Source: Alicyclobacillus hesperidum (GTDB lineage Bacteria > Bacillota > Bacilli > Alicyclobacillales > Alicyclobacillaceae). From it: DNA of 64,000 nt. The position numbers were made by a program, and so were the translations under genes. The DNA lies in NCBI RefSeq assembly GCF_900107035.1, contig NZ_FNOJ01000005.1, positions 1-64,000 of the forward strand, in the 5' to 3' direction. Under the pieces are notes generated by a model that was given only the letters and a program-made list of their open reading frames with translations, was not told where the DNA came from and did not search any database. Positions within the stretch are counted from its first letter, which is position 1, and every line of letters starts with the position of its first letter. This document shows, in pieces, positions 8,510-17,049 of this stretch.

Positions 8510-8540
8510 TTACACCGTGAGCATGATTCACTAATTGTTA
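8510..8540 (+). promoter_or_regulatory. Possible operator in the sirtuin/XRE divergent gap
   Basis: The 118-bp gap between the two divergent starts contains the inverted repeat GTGAGCATGATTCAC (GTGA-N7-TCAC, about 8517-8531), just before the AGGAGG of the XRE gene. Its location would suit autoregulation, but this is a guess from symmetry only. Confidence 0.3.
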
Positions 8541-8551
8541 GGAGGATTTAC

Positions 8552-8971
8552 ATGAAGGATTCTTTTGGGAGCCGTGTTCGAGCCATTCGACAGAGCAGAT
8601 CGTGGTCACAACAGGAATTGTCTATGCGCTCGGGAATTTCGACACCGCACATCTCGTCGATTGAACGCGACAAGCGTCACCCGTCGTTGGACTATGCCCA
8701 GCGATTGGCCGCGGCATTGGGCGTACCGTTGCATGTTCTATGTGATCCCCATACGGCGTACAGAGCGCCGAACATGCGCAACTCGCCGGATGAACTGCCG
8801 CTCTCCATGCAAAACTTTATTTTGAATGAATCGGCCATGCCCTACCTTGAAGCAGCCCAGCGAATGGCTACACTATCCGAAGCAGAGGCATCATTTTTAC
8901 GCGTCGTTATCGAATTATTAGCACAACGGAAATGCCTGATGAACTCCGACAAAGAGAACCGCAAACCGTGA
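8552..8971 (+). CDS. XRE-family helix-turn-helix regulator
   Basis: A 139-aa DNA-binding protein. The Cro/C1-type HTH fills about residues 5-60, with the recognition region SGISTPHISSIERDKRHPSL (about 28-47). The C-terminal part is helical and may form a dimer. The start ATG at 8552 has AGGAGGA upstream; an ATG at 8477 has none. The target is unknown; the palindrome upstream is a possible autoregulatory site. The layout resembles SinR-like regulators, but no partner antagonist is present. Confidence 0.8.
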   Translation: MKDSFGSRVRAIRQSRSWSQQELSMRSGISTPHISSIERDKRHPSLDYAQRLAAALGVPLHVLCDPHTAYRAPNMRNSPDELPLSMQNFILNESAMPYLEAAQRMATLSEAEASFLRVVIELLAQRKCLMNSDKENRKP

Positions 8972-9045
8972 CAAAACGGTGCGGGTACTATCGCCGTCTC
9001 ATCCGATTTTTCAGGTACTTGTTCCACCCCGTCGCAAGGGGCGCA

Positions 9046-9213
9046 TCAGTCCCAAAGAACCTTGACGCCATAGCGTCCACGCTGCGTTTGGAAGACACCG
9101 ATGAACCTGGGCGGACGCTTTGGCATCCACCATACTCCCTCTTCCAAGCGGGCTGCAAGGCAGTCCGCTTGAAAACGAGTATCAACCAATCGATAATAAT
9201 ATACCCAGGCCAA
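9046..9213 (-). CDS. Small protein downstream of the sensor kinase, paralogue of 5356-5529
   Basis: A 55-aa protein from a TTG start at 9213 with GGAGTGA 7 bases upstream. The ribosome site lies in the last codons of the kinase gene, whose stop is at 9221, so translation is likely coupled. It begins MAWVYYYRLVD and contains QTQRGRYGVKV, matching the pattern of the small protein at 5356-5529. No membrane segment or known domain. Its position suggests co-expression with the ResDE-like pair, possibly as an accessory factor; this is inference. Confidence 0.65.
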   Translation of the reverse strand: MAWVYYYRLVDTRFQADCLAARLEEGVWWMPKRPPRFIGVFQTQRGRYGVKVLWD

Positions 9214-9220
9214 CGTTGAT

Positions 9221-10987
9221 TCACTCCCACTCGTCGGATTGACGTTGCTCTGAATCGGTGCTGATGGGTAAAACAACTGTGAACGTTGTGCCCTCGCCGA
9301 ACCGGCTTTCAACCAATATGTCGCCGTGGTGTTCCAGCACAATTTGTCTCGCAATCGCTAAGCCGAGACCTGTGCCAGATCGAGAACGCGTTCTCGCTTT
9401 GTCCGCCTTATAAAACCGCTCGAAGATATACGGTAAATCTTCTTCAGGAATGCCTGCTCCCGTATCGGACACCCGAATGTATGCGTAGCCGTTGCGAATA
9501 TCCGACGCAAAGGAAATCGTGCCTTCCGCTGTATGGCGAAAAGCATTGTCCAACAGGTTTGTAAAGACTTGTTCAAGCCTGTCTTCATCCGCCTCAATCC
9601 ATACCGGTTCGTCCTGCGTAGACAGCTTGAACGCCAATCCATAGTCAGAGGCGAGCGCCTGAAATTTCCGTGCTGTGCGCCGGATCAGTTGCACCAAATC
9701 GATATGATGAATATTCATTTGGAATTGTCCACTTTCTAACTGTGCCAAGTTGAGCAAGTCGTTGACCAAGCGTTTCATGCGGAGCGTTTCATCGTGAATG
9801 ATCTCGGTGAGCTCGTGACGCATGGCCGGATCGTCCGAGATATCATCCAGAAGTGCTTCTGTATACCCTTGCATCATACTCAGAGGAGTACGTAACTCAT
9901 GTGACACGTTTGCAATAAAATCCTTGCGCAAGCGGTCTAGCCTGCGCTCTTCCGTCACATCTCGCAATACGCATAACGTTCCCCGCATCGTCGTAGCATC
10001 GGCCTCGTACAAAGGAAGCATCGTGATGGCCATCGTGCGACCTTCCCACGTATCTTCGCGGAAGACCGGTTCCTGTTCTTGGGTAACCCGAGCAAACAGC
10101 TTCATCAATCGATCCGGCAATAGTTGTTCATTGACCACGCCTTGCTCGGCAACCGATAGCATGCGCAACCTTCTCCTTGCCGGAGGATTGGCAAGGACCA
10201 CACGGCCTTGCATGTCCGTTGCAACAACACCATCCTCGAGTGAAGACAAGATGCGCTGTAGCCCTTCTCTCTCCATCGAAAGTTGTTCAATCGTTGCGGA
10301 CAACTCCTCGGCCAGTGCATTAAAGGTGTGGCCCAACCTGCCGACTTCGTCATTGGTTACGACTTTGACTCGCTGCCGGTAGTGTCCACGGGCCATTTGC
10401 TCCGCCGCACGATTCATTTGCAACAACGGCCGTGATAGGTTGTTCGAAATGACAAAAGCGAAGCCTGTCGCGAGGATAACACCCAAAACCGTATCAAAAA
10501 TAACTAAGTTGCGCATCTCGTGCGCAGGTTCATCAAGAACGCTCATCTGCTGCGTGACTACCAGCATACCGGGCGGCGCCCCCGCATCCGCGAGCTTGAC
10601 ATAGACAGCCAACTCATCGGATTTGTTCCCCACGCGATGCACAGCTACCGGCTCGCCAGCGTTAAATTGGGATTTTTGCGACGGTGTCAAACTGCGGTAT
10701 GCTTGAAGCAATGTGGGGGTTTTTGTATAAGGAATTCCATACTTAATCTCCGCTCGCTCCACATTTCGTGCGAGATCGCTCGCAACCCGTTCCTTGACAC
10801 CACGATCGGAATTAGATGTCAACACGGACTGGATTGACGTGGCGAGTTGAGTCAAGGTTTCAACTTCCCGCTGGACAATGTATTTGTTAAAGACCTGTTG
10901 CAAAAGCACGGACAACAGGGCCTGAATGACGAATACCATACCTACGATGGTCAGCCACAGCTTCGCGACCACACTGTTGCGAATCAC
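9221..10987 (-). CDS. resE: ResE-like sensor histidine kinase
   Basis: A 588-aa membrane kinase. Two hydrophobic segments (about 7-32 and 163-185) flank an extracytoplasmic sensor region; then come a HAMP domain, a PAS-like region, the HisKA H-box (FIANVSHELRTPLSMMQGY) and a HATPase domain with DNAFRHT, DTGAGIP and GTGLGLAI motifs. It should autophosphorylate and pass phosphate to the adjacent regulator. The GTG start at 10987 overlaps the regulator stop (GTGA). The rluB neighbourhood matches the Bacillus resDE position, but resABC is missing, so the name is by position and domain order. Confidence 0.85.
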   Translation of the reverse strand: MIRNSVVAKLWLTIVGMVFVIQALLSVLLQQVFNKYIVQREVETLTQLATSIQSVLTSNSDRGVKERVASDLARNVERAEIKYGIPYTKTPTLLQAYRSLTPSQKSQFNAGEPVAVHRVGNKSDELAVYVKLADAGAPPGMLVVTQQMSVLDEPAHEMRNLVIFDTVLGVILATGFAFVISNNLSRPLLQMNRAAEQMARGHYRQRVKVVTNDEVGRLGHTFNALAEELSATIEQLSMEREGLQRILSSLEDGVVATDMQGRVVLANPPARRRLRMLSVAEQGVVNEQLLPDRLMKLFARVTQEQEPVFREDTWEGRTMAITMLPLYEADATTMRGTLCVLRDVTEERRLDRLRKDFIANVSHELRTPLSMMQGYTEALLDDISDDPAMRHELTEIIHDETLRMKRLVNDLLNLAQLESGQFQMNIHHIDLVQLIRRTARKFQALASDYGLAFKLSTQDEPVWIEADEDRLEQVFTNLLDNAFRHTAEGTISFASDIRNGYAYIRVSDTGAGIPEEDLPYIFERFYKADKARTRSRSGTGLGLAIARQIVLEHHGDILVESRFGEGTTFTVVLPISTDSEQRQSDEWE

Positions 10988-11688
10988 GAGGCCACCTCGA
11001 ACTTGTAACCGACGCCCCAAACCGTGACGATGTATTGGCTGACGCTATGCGACACTTGTCCAAGTTTTTCTCGGAGTCGTTTGATATGCGTGTCGACCGT
11101 GCGCTGATCTCCGTAGAACTGATAGTTCCAAACATCGCGCAACAACTCTTCGCGGCTGAACACTTTGTCGGGACGCTGTGCCATGTAGACCAAGAGGTCA
11201 AACTCTTTTGGGGTCAAACCCACCTCATTTCCATCCACTTCCACGCGGCGGGCATCAATCTGGATGGACAACCCGGGAAACGTAAGCGTCTGGTTTAAAT
11301 CATTACGAGCGTAATCGACTTCTCCCGTTCGTTTCAGCAATGCCTTGATGCGCATCACCAATTCACGAGGGCTAAACGGTTTGACAACATAGTCATCCGC
11401 GCCAAGTTCGAATCCGTGTATTCGATTGGATTCATCGCCCGCAGCCGTCAACATAATGATGGGCACGTTGCTATGTTGTCGAATTTGCGTACACACATCG
11501 CGCCCGTCCATTCCTGGCAACATCAGATCCAAAATGATCAGCGAGTAGGGCTCGGACAGCGCCTTGTCCACAGCCTCAATGCCATCTTCCGCCTCCGCAA
11601 CAGAGAATCCGCTACGTTCCAAATACATTCGAACCAATCGCCTTATGCGCTCTTCGTCGTCAACGACCAGAATACGTGGTTGTGGCAT
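10984..11688 (-). CDS. resD: ResD-like response regulator (OmpR/PhoB family)
   Basis: A 234-aa regulator. The receiver domain (about 5-118) has the acidic pair DDEE near the N-terminus, the phospho-acceptor in LILDLMLPGMDG and the Lys in VVKPFSP; the C-terminal winged helix (about 135-232) contains LTPKEFDLLVYM and TVDTHIKRLREK. It is followed with overlap by the kinase gene. The start ATG at 11688 has GGAGGTCG upstream. In B. subtilis ResD controls aerobic/anaerobic respiration genes; whether that holds here is inference. Confidence 0.88.
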   Translation of the reverse strand: MPQPRILVVDDEERIRRLVRMYLERSGFSVAEAEDGIEAVDKALSEPYSLIILDLMLPGMDGRDVCTQIRQHSNVPIIMLTAAGDESNRIHGFELGADDYVVKPFSPRELVMRIKALLKRTGEVDYARNDLNQTLTFPGLSIQIDARRVEVDGNEVGLTPKEFDLLVYMAQRPDKVFSREELLRDVWNYQFYGDQRTVDTHIKRLREKLGQVSHSVSQYIVTVWGVGYKFEVAS

Positions 11689-11747
11689 CTTGCGACCTCC
11701 GTCCCTGTCTTTCTGTCCATTATAAGGCCAGAAGATCTCGTCAACAA

Positions 11748-11794
11748 CGATCCGCCGATCGCAGAGCGCTCAAAGCCCTGCAACCGACGGATCG
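11748..11794 (-). terminator. Long hairpin between the sporulation lipoprotein gene and resD
   Basis: On the minus strand 19 consecutive pairs (four G-T) form between CGATCCGTCGGTTGCAGGG and CTCTGCGATCGGCGGATCG around a 9-base loop. It sits between the lipoprotein stop (11800) and the resD start. The T-content after the stem is poor (TTGTTGACG), so it may attenuate rather than fully terminate. Confidence 0.55.
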
Positions 11795-11799
11795 ACTGT

Positions 11800-12423
11800 T
11801 TAGGATTGAGTCGGAAACATCCGGCTAACAGAGGTCCGAAAGTTGTTCCAGACTGCATCTACCGGTCGACCTGCAGCTAGGTCTTTCGAAAAACTTTGGA
11901 AACGCGTATAAACGTCTGGATTAGCGCTTACATACACTGTGCGAATTTGCGGATTCATGCGACGTACGCGATGACTGATGGCCTGTTTGTCCTTCAGTCC
12001 CTGATTGGTCGTTGCAGGGTGGGCTTGTTGCAGTGCAACATAAGCCGTGTCGCCAGCGACAAACGTCACGGCCCGTTTAGCATAGCCGGCCCGCACAAGA
12101 TCATCGGAGATCTTTTGGGCAATCTGCATGTGCACAGCATTTGCATGCTGGGGATTGGCCGGGACGCCCGGGACGCGATTGCCAATGTCGGCGGCAGCTT
12201 GTCCTGCTCGACGAGTTGCCGTCGCCGCGCCATTCGCGAGATCGCGCGCGCCCTTGTCCGCTATCTGTCCGGCTCGGCCTGTGGCGTTTGTCACCGCGTT
12301 GCCGGCTTGACGCGTGGCATTCAAAACATCAGTACCTGTTTGCGCTGCGTTTTTGCCTGTACCACAACCGGCGACGGACAGTGCAACCAAACCAACTGCT
12401 ACCATACGTACAACACGTTTCAC
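11800..12423 (-). CDS. YhcN/YlaJ-family sporulation lipoprotein
   Basis: A 207-aa lipoprotein. The signal peptide ends in the lipobox LSVAGC, with Cys20 to be lipidated. An Ala/Asn/Gly-rich linker (about 30-90) follows, then the YhcN/YlaJ domain (about 95-200; HRVRRMNPQIRTVYVSANPD is typical). Relatives are forespore-made inner-membrane lipoproteins with roles in germination. A CATGCTA -10 upstream supports forespore expression. It occupies the place where resABC stands in Bacillus, between rluB and resD. Confidence 0.8.
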   Translation of the reverse strand: MKRVVRMVAVGLVALSVAGCGTGKNAAQTGTDVLNATRQAGNAVTNATGRAGQIADKGARDLANGAATATRRAGQAAADIGNRVPGVPANPQHANAVHMQIAQKISDDLVRAGYAKRAVTFVAGDTAYVALQQAHPATTNQGLKDKQAISHRVRRMNPQIRTVYVSANPDVYTRFQSFSKDLAAGRPVDAVWNNFRTSVSRMFPTQS

Positions 12424-12445
12424 TTGGCAACACCTCCTCCGCCCT

Positions 12446-12474
12446 TAGCATGTGGCCTAGGCGAAGGAAAATAC
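12446..12474 (-). promoter_or_regulatory. Candidate SigG/SigF-type promoter of the YhcN-like gene
   Basis: On the minus strand GTATT (12470-12474), a 17-bp spacer and CATGCTA (12446-12452) fit the forespore consensus GHATR-N18-CATNHTA except for one base and one spacer position. The start codon is about 23 bases further on. Confidence 0.5.
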
Positions 12475-12484
12475 GTAGCGAATT

Positions 12485-13336
12485 TCACCGAAAGCCAGTC
12501 GTGTTGCCCTTCCTCCGCGCTCCTGTTGCAGATTTCTCCTTGCGCGCCTGCGTAACACCGCGTCGAGAATCGCGCTTCGGGCGTGGTGAATCAAGAAATG
12601 TCGGCTTTGTGTATGGCGGCGCCGTCAAATCGACACTCCGATATAACGCCTTCCATTCATCAGGCTCAAGCATGCGCCACTCACCCGTCTTTAAGTGGCC
12701 GAGTGCGATAGGGCCAAACGCGATTCGCTTGAGCCGCTTCACCGGTAAGCCGAGCGCCTCGAACATGCGGCGAACCTGCCGATTACGCCCTTCGTGAATC
12801 GTCAAGTGAACAACGGACTCTTCCCCTTGCCGCAACACCTCGACGACTGCAGGTGCGGTTAACCCGTCGTCAAGTTCAACACCTTGCTGCAACAATTGAC
12901 GGGCCTCTTTGTTCACTCGGCCTTGCACCGTGACCCGATAAACCTTCTCGACATGATGAGAAGGGTGCAACAAGCGTTCCGTCAATGCGCCATCGTTCGT
13001 GAACAGCAAGAGCCCGCTCGTATCATAATCGAGCCGGCCAATGGGATAGAGCCTCTCTTCGATTTTCGGCAAAAGAGACATAACCGTCCGTCGCCCTTCC
13101 GGGTCGGACACCGTCGACACGTAAGCCGTCGGCTTATTCAGCAGAATAGTAACCTTTGCTTCGAGGCGAATCGGCTTGCCGTCGACGGCGATCACTTGAC
13201 GAGCGGGGTCGACTTTATAACCAAGCTCGGTCACTGCTTTTCCATCGACGCTTACCCGACCATCTGCAATCAAAGACTCACACTTGCGTCGAGATGCGAC
13301 GCCAGCATGTGCCAAAACCTTTTGCAGTCGTTCCAT
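12485..13336 (-). CDS. rluB: 23S rRNA pseudouridine synthase RluB
   Basis: A 283-aa RsuA/RluB/E/F-type synthase. The N-terminal S4 domain (about 1-60; LAHAGVASRRKCESLI) precedes the catalytic domain with GRLDYDTSGLLLFTND, where the Asp of RLDYDTSG is catalytic. It modifies a uridine in helix 89 of 23S rRNA in related bacteria. The C-terminal tail is basic. The start ATG has GGGAG 7 bases upstream. Location next to spmAB and resDE matches B. subtilis rluB. Confidence 0.92.
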   Translation of the reverse strand: MERLQKVLAHAGVASRRKCESLIADGRVSVDGKAVTELGYKVDPARQVIAVDGKPIRLEAKVTILLNKPTAYVSTVSDPEGRRTVMSLLPKIEERLYPIGRLDYDTSGLLLFTNDGALTERLLHPSHHVEKVYRVTVQGRVNKEARQLLQQGVELDDGLTAPAVVEVLRQGEESVVHLTIHEGRNRQVRRMFEALGLPVKRLKRIAFGPIALGHLKTGEWRMLEPDEWKALYRSVDLTAPPYTKPTFLDSPRPKRDSRRGVTQARKEKSATGARRKGNTTGFR

Positions 13337-13392
13337 GCTTATACTCCCGTCTGCCGCCCTATGTAGATGTCTTCAAAACATCCCGCGATGTA

Positions 13393-13938
13393 TCAGAAGT
13401 GTATCATACCAGAAAAGAGCGATACGGCGAACACGGATGCAAGGACACTGATGAAGTCGCTGAGTAAACCTACTTTCAGCGCATACCGAAAGCGGCTGAT
13501 GCCCACGCTGCCAAAATAAACAGTTAAAATATATAACGTTGTATCCGAAGAAGCTTGCATCGTCGATGCTAGCATGCCAAGCCACGAGTCTGGACCATGC
13601 TTCTGAAAAATGTCGATCATCATGGCTAGACTACCTTGGCCGCTGATAGGACGGAGAATGCCCATAGGGGCAACCTCAGCAGGAATGTGCAACCAATTGA
13701 GTACGGGATGCAAACATTTGACGAGCAAGTCCATGGCACCTGATGCCCGAAACACGCTGACCGCCACAACCATCGCGATCAAATGCGGGATCAAACGAAC
13801 TGCCGTGCCAAAACCACCTTTCGCACCGTCGACGAACGCGCTATAAATGGGCACGCGTTTCACGATGCCATGAAGCAAAATGACGCCAACAAGCAGTGGC
13901 AACATCCATTCGCTAATTGCCGAAATCGCCTGCTGCAT
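13393..13938 (-). CDS. spmB: Spore maturation protein B
   Basis: A 181-aa polytopic membrane protein of the nucleoside-recognition (Gate) fold. In B. subtilis SpmA and SpmB are needed for normal spore core dehydration. Typical motifs are the GPDSWLGMLASTMQASSDTT region and the preceding GQGSLAMMIDIFQKHGPDS block. The ATG at 13938 overlaps the spmA stop (TGATG); a GTG directly before it is an alternative. Ends before rluB with a 56-base gap. Confidence 0.93.
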   Translation of the reverse strand: MQQAISAISEWMLPLLVGVILLHGIVKRVPIYSAFVDGAKGGFGTAVRLIPHLIAMVVAVSVFRASGAMDLLVKCLHPVLNWLHIPAEVAPMGILRPISGQGSLAMMIDIFQKHGPDSWLGMLASTMQASSDTTLYILTVYFGSVGISRFRYALKVGLLSDFISVLASVFAVSLFSGMIHF

Positions 13939-14534
13939 CACGCTCTCCCCCGCCGTCGCCGATCAACTGCACGGTACATGCGATCCAGCGCGATCGCGGC
14001 GACCGTTCCGATGGCCGATGCGATGAGTGTGGTACCGACGACCGCAGTCGGATGCGCCGAATGATATTGCATGCGCATGGCGATCACGGTCGTTGGAATC
14101 AGCGTGATACTCGCCGTATTGACTGCCAACAGCGTACACATGGCGTCACTGGCAGTCTCTTTGTCGGGATTGAGTGTCTGCAACTCGCGCATCGCCTGTA
14201 GACCGAGCGGTGTGGCCGCATTGCCAATACCAAGCAAGTTGGCACTCATGTTTGCGAGAATTGCACCCATAGCCGGATGGTCCGGCGGCACGGACGGAAA
14301 CAAAAAACGCGCCACAGGTCGCAAGCGAGCGGATAACCACCCCACCGCACCGGCCTGCTCCGCAATCTTCATGAGACCCAGCCACAGCGCAATTGCGCTA
14401 ATCAGTCCAATCGACAACTGCACGCCGCTCTCCGCCCCTTTTAATATGGCGTTTGCGACGTGCGACATCTGGCCTGTAAACATAGCTGTGACGATGCCTG
14501 AGAGAAACAAAGTGAGCCAAATAAAGTCGATCAC
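13938..14534 (-). CDS. spmA: Spore maturation protein A
   Basis: A 198-aa membrane protein, partner of SpmB. The family segment LGIGNAATPLGLQAMRELQ (about 115-135) is clear, as are several transmembrane helices and the Gate-domain region LWLGLMKIAEQAG. The GTG at 14534 follows GGGGGTG at proper spacing and gives the standard N-terminus MIDFIWLTLFL. It overlaps spmB by one base. Confidence 0.92.
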   Translation of the reverse strand: MIDFIWLTLFLSGIVTAMFTGQMSHVANAILKGAESGVQLSIGLISAIALWLGLMKIAEQAGAVGWLSARLRPVARFLFPSVPPDHPAMGAILANMSANLLGIGNAATPLGLQAMRELQTLNPDKETASDAMCTLLAVNTASITLIPTTVIAMRMQYHSAHPTAVVGTTLIASAIGTVAAIALDRMYRAVDRRRRGRA

Positions 14535-14551
14535 GCAGGAAACACCCCCGT

Positions 14552-14569
14552 CGGACAACACCTTGTCCG
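14552..14569 (-). promoter_or_regulatory. Hairpin just upstream of the spmA ribosome site
   Basis: A perfect 7-bp stem CGGACAA/TTGTCCG with a 4-base loop ends 3 bases before the GGGGGTG ribosome site of spmA on the minus strand. It might affect translation or mark an mRNA end. Confidence 0.35.
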
Positions 14570-14580
14570 TACAGGGTATG

Positions 14581-14622
14581 CCGACTTTGGCCCAGATAAC
14601 ACTCGCGCAGAGCCAAAGCCGG
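14581..14622 (-). terminator. Stem-loop between gerW and spmA
   Basis: On the minus strand CCGGCTTTGGC pairs with GCCAAAGTCGG (11 pairs, one G-T) around a 20-base loop, directly after the gerW stop. There is no T-run, so it is a possible partial terminator or mRNA-stabilising structure. Confidence 0.4.
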
Positions 14623-14631
14623 AACTCGATA

Positions 14632-15054
14632 TCACATCACAGGAGGTTGGCCGTGCTGCTTGTTTGCCTGTCCACCGCCGCCGGCAAACAACTGTTGAAT
14701 GCGTTCGATTACGCTAGGAGCCATATCGATTAACCGGTCATACAACTGGTTTTGATTGTCGGTTGAAAGTAACCTCACATTGTTTCCGTGTACAATGAGG
14801 AAGCCGATTGGCGTGATCGAAACACCGCCGCCAGAACCTCCGCCAAACGGGTGTTCACCTCCCTGGCCAGATCCCCCGTCGCCGCCTTCAAACTCGCTAC
14901 CGCCAGCCGCAAAGCCAAACCCCACTTTTGAGACGGGTAAAATGACAGTCCCATCAGGGGTTTCAACAGGATCACCAATTATAGTATTGACATCCACCAT
15001 TTCTCTGATGTTGGCCATCGCCGTTTGCATCAATCCTTGGATTGGGTGCTCCAC
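14632..15054 (-). CDS. gerW: GerW family sporulation protein (YtfJ)
   Basis: A 140-aa protein. The family core includes the start MEHPIQGLMQTAMANIREM, the VNTIIGDPVETPDG segment, a glycine-rich stretch (about 60-78) and VSITPIGFLIVHGNNVRLL. In B. subtilis YtfJ/GerW is forespore-made and needed for germination with some germinants. The GTG start at 15054 has AAGGAGGG upstream, and the preceding gene stops one base before it, so translation is coupled. Confidence 0.9.
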   Translation of the reverse strand: MEHPIQGLMQTAMANIREMVDVNTIIGDPVETPDGTVILPVSKVGFGFAAGGSEFEGGDGGSGQGGEHPFGGGSGGGVSITPIGFLIVHGNNVRLLSTDNQNQLYDRLIDMAPSVIERIQQLFAGGGGQANKQHGQPPVM

Positions 15055-15055
15055 G

Positions 15056-15685
15056 TCAAAAAGCCCTCCTTTTCCAGGCTACAAGCAGTCGGATTCCTGC
15101 GCTGATAACGTACCCCATTCGTATCCGCAATATGCTTTGCGTTCGCAGATGAAACAGAGTCTGATGAAAGGCGGGACGTACTTGAATATACGGGCGATCG
15201 ACAAACTTGCACTGGTGACTGAGCCAACCAAGCAACGTGCTGATCGCTGCATACATGGTGCCTACAAGCATGCCCGTTTGCACCGAGTCGTTGACCCCTA
15301 TGTGGGCTTCGACACGTAGATTGTAGATGTGAATGTGCGGGGACGTGTTTTTGGCGATGTGCAGAGCACGCTTAATAAACGCGACGAACTCGCGAATTTG
15401 ATCCCAGCGCCGGGGAACATCCGCCGTCGAAATGCCTCCCTCGTCGGTTGGGCCATCGTGCCCTGCTTTGCCATGCACAACGACGGCCGGTCCTCCCTCG
15501 GTCTGCGTCGCTTCCAGTTTCGTCAACTCGCGCCGCACGCGAACCAGACCAAGCAGTGTTCGAACTTCAATAGACGCGCTGTCGTCCGCATGCACGCGCT
15601 CATAGGCAAGCGAAATTTCAACAGGAAGGCAAAGGAACAAAAAGACGAGTACAAGCAGTGCCAATACAATGAGGAGCAGCCACAT
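15056..15685 (-). CDS. DUF2953 protein (YtfI-like)
   Basis: A 209-aa protein with an N-terminal transmembrane segment (about 2-22, Leu/Val rich) followed by a soluble DUF2953 domain. It pairs with gerW as in B. subtilis (ytfI-ytfJ). Function unknown, presumably sporulation-related by context. The ATG at 15685 is favoured because AGGTGG then lies about 10 bases upstream; a GTG at 15694 is too near that site. Confidence 0.75.
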   Translation of the reverse strand: MWLLLIVLALLVLVFLFLCLPVEISLAYERVHADDSASIEVRTLLGLVRVRRELTKLEATQTEGGPAVVVHGKAGHDGPTDEGGISTADVPRRWDQIREFVAFIKRALHIAKNTSPHIHIYNLRVEAHIGVNDSVQTGMLVGTMYAAISTLLGWLSHQCKFVDRPYIQVRPAFHQTLFHLRTQSILRIRMGYVISAGIRLLVAWKRRAF

Positions 15686-15754
15686 GGTACGCACGCCACC
15701 TCTTTCGTGTCGATGACATTATGCGTACCTTCCAGCACTCCTATACTTAACCTG

Positions 15755-16315
15755 TCAGTCGCGAGCGATATCGGACGGCAGTTGGAACAGTGAGACGCCT
15801 TCGCGCCCTAAATCTTCTGGCAAGGGGGGCAGTTCGTCGAGCGAACGAAGACCGAATTGGCGTAGAAATTCGCTTGTTGTGCCATAGAGAATGGGCCTAC
15901 CTGGGGCATCCTGACGACCGACCTCTGCGACAAGTTGGCGGTGAACCAATGTAGCCAAGGCGCGATCCGACTGCACGCCGCGAATTTCGTCGATTTCCGC
16001 GCGTGTGATGGGTTGCTTGTAGGCCACGACTGCGAGCACCTCGAGCGCCGCGGTCGACAATGTGCTTTGCATCGGCGTTTGCGCCATCCGCTTAAGATAA
16101 TCTGCGTATTCAGGGCGAGTGACCAATTGCCACGTATCGGCCACTTGTTGCACGGCGATCCCGGCCGCGCGCTCGTCCAGTTGTGCCCGCAACTGTAGGC
16201 ATAGACTCTCCGCCTCGCCCAGGGAAACACCGAGAATGGAGGCGATGTCCCTCGTCTCTAAACCGTCGCTTCCGACTGCAAACAAGACGGCTTCTAATGC
16301 GGACAACAAGTGCAT
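15755..16315 (-). CDS. scpB: Segregation and condensation protein B
   Basis: A 186-aa ScpB with two winged-helix domains; VLAVVAYKQPITRAEIDEIRG (about 90-110) is the family signature. It forms the non-SMC part of the bacterial condensin with ScpA and SMC and helps chromosome segregation. It starts one base after the scpA stop, so the two are one transcriptional unit. Confidence 0.95.
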   Translation of the reverse strand: MHLLSALEAVLFAVGSDGLETRDIASILGVSLGEAESLCLQLRAQLDERAAGIAVQQVADTWQLVTRPEYADYLKRMAQTPMQSTLSTAALEVLAVVAYKQPITRAEIDEIRGVQSDRALATLVHRQLVAEVGRQDAPGRPILYGTTSEFLRQFGLRSLDELPPLPEDLGREGVSLFQLPSDIARD

Positions 16316-16316
16316 A

Positions 16317-17036
16317 TCAATCCCCTACCCAAATCAGCTCAAGTGGACCAAAAGGTTCTGTTTGGCGGCACGCCAAGCGGCCATCTTTAATTAGTTCAAG
16401 GACGGCAAGAAACGCCGTCACGAGCGCTGGGCGCGTGCGTGCTCCCTGAAATAACACGGCAAACTCCGTCATCCGGTAGCGGCGCATTCTTTCCACGATT
16501 TCTTCCATAACGTGTTCGACGCGCTCAACATGGCCCCGAATTTCGGCGACCCGCTCGCTAGGCGGTAAACGCAAGTACAACTTGCGAAAGGCGTCCACCA
16601 AATCCCAAAGTGTAACGCCGGATAAAGGAGGTACTTCACGCGTGCGAAACGGATGCAAATCCATCGGCTGCCGGGAATAAACCTCGGCACGATTGGCAGC
16701 CATCGTCGACAATTGAGCAGCTGCCCATTTGCAGCGCTCATACTCCAATAATTGCTCGACGAGAGGAGCGCGCGGATCCTCGACTTCTTCTTCATCGTTG
16801 GTACGCGTGCGCGGCAGAAGCATCCGCGATTTGATAGATAAAAGCGTTGCAGCCATCACCAAAAACTCACTGGCGATTTCCAGAGACCAAGTTTCCATCT
16901 CGTGTAGATACTCCATATATTGATCCGTAATGGATGCCATCGGAATATCATAAATGTCGACCTCGTGCTTGCGGATCAGGTGTAGTAACAAATCCAGTGG
17001 GCCTTCAAACTGAGCCAGGCGAACTTCGTAAGACAT
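16317..17036 (-). CDS. scpA: Segregation and condensation protein A (kleisin)
   Basis: A 239-aa kleisin linking SMC heads. The N-terminal block FEGPLDLLLHLIRKHEVDIYD is diagnostic; the C-terminal winged helix includes AVLFQGARTRPALVTAFLAVL followed by LELIKDGRLA. The ATG at 17036 has AGGGG 8 bases upstream and is chosen over a GTG at 17045. Followed directly by scpB. Confidence 0.95.
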   Translation of the reverse strand: MSYEVRLAQFEGPLDLLLHLIRKHEVDIYDIPMASITDQYMEYLHEMETWSLEIASEFLVMAATLLSIKSRMLLPRTRTNDEEEVEDPRAPLVEQLLEYERCKWAAAQLSTMAANRAEVYSRQPMDLHPFRTREVPPLSGVTLWDLVDAFRKLYLRLPPSERVAEIRGHVERVEHVMEEIVERMRRYRMTEFAVLFQGARTRPALVTAFLAVLELIKDGRLACRQTEPFGPLELIWVGD

Positions 17037-17049
17037 GGCACACACCCCT

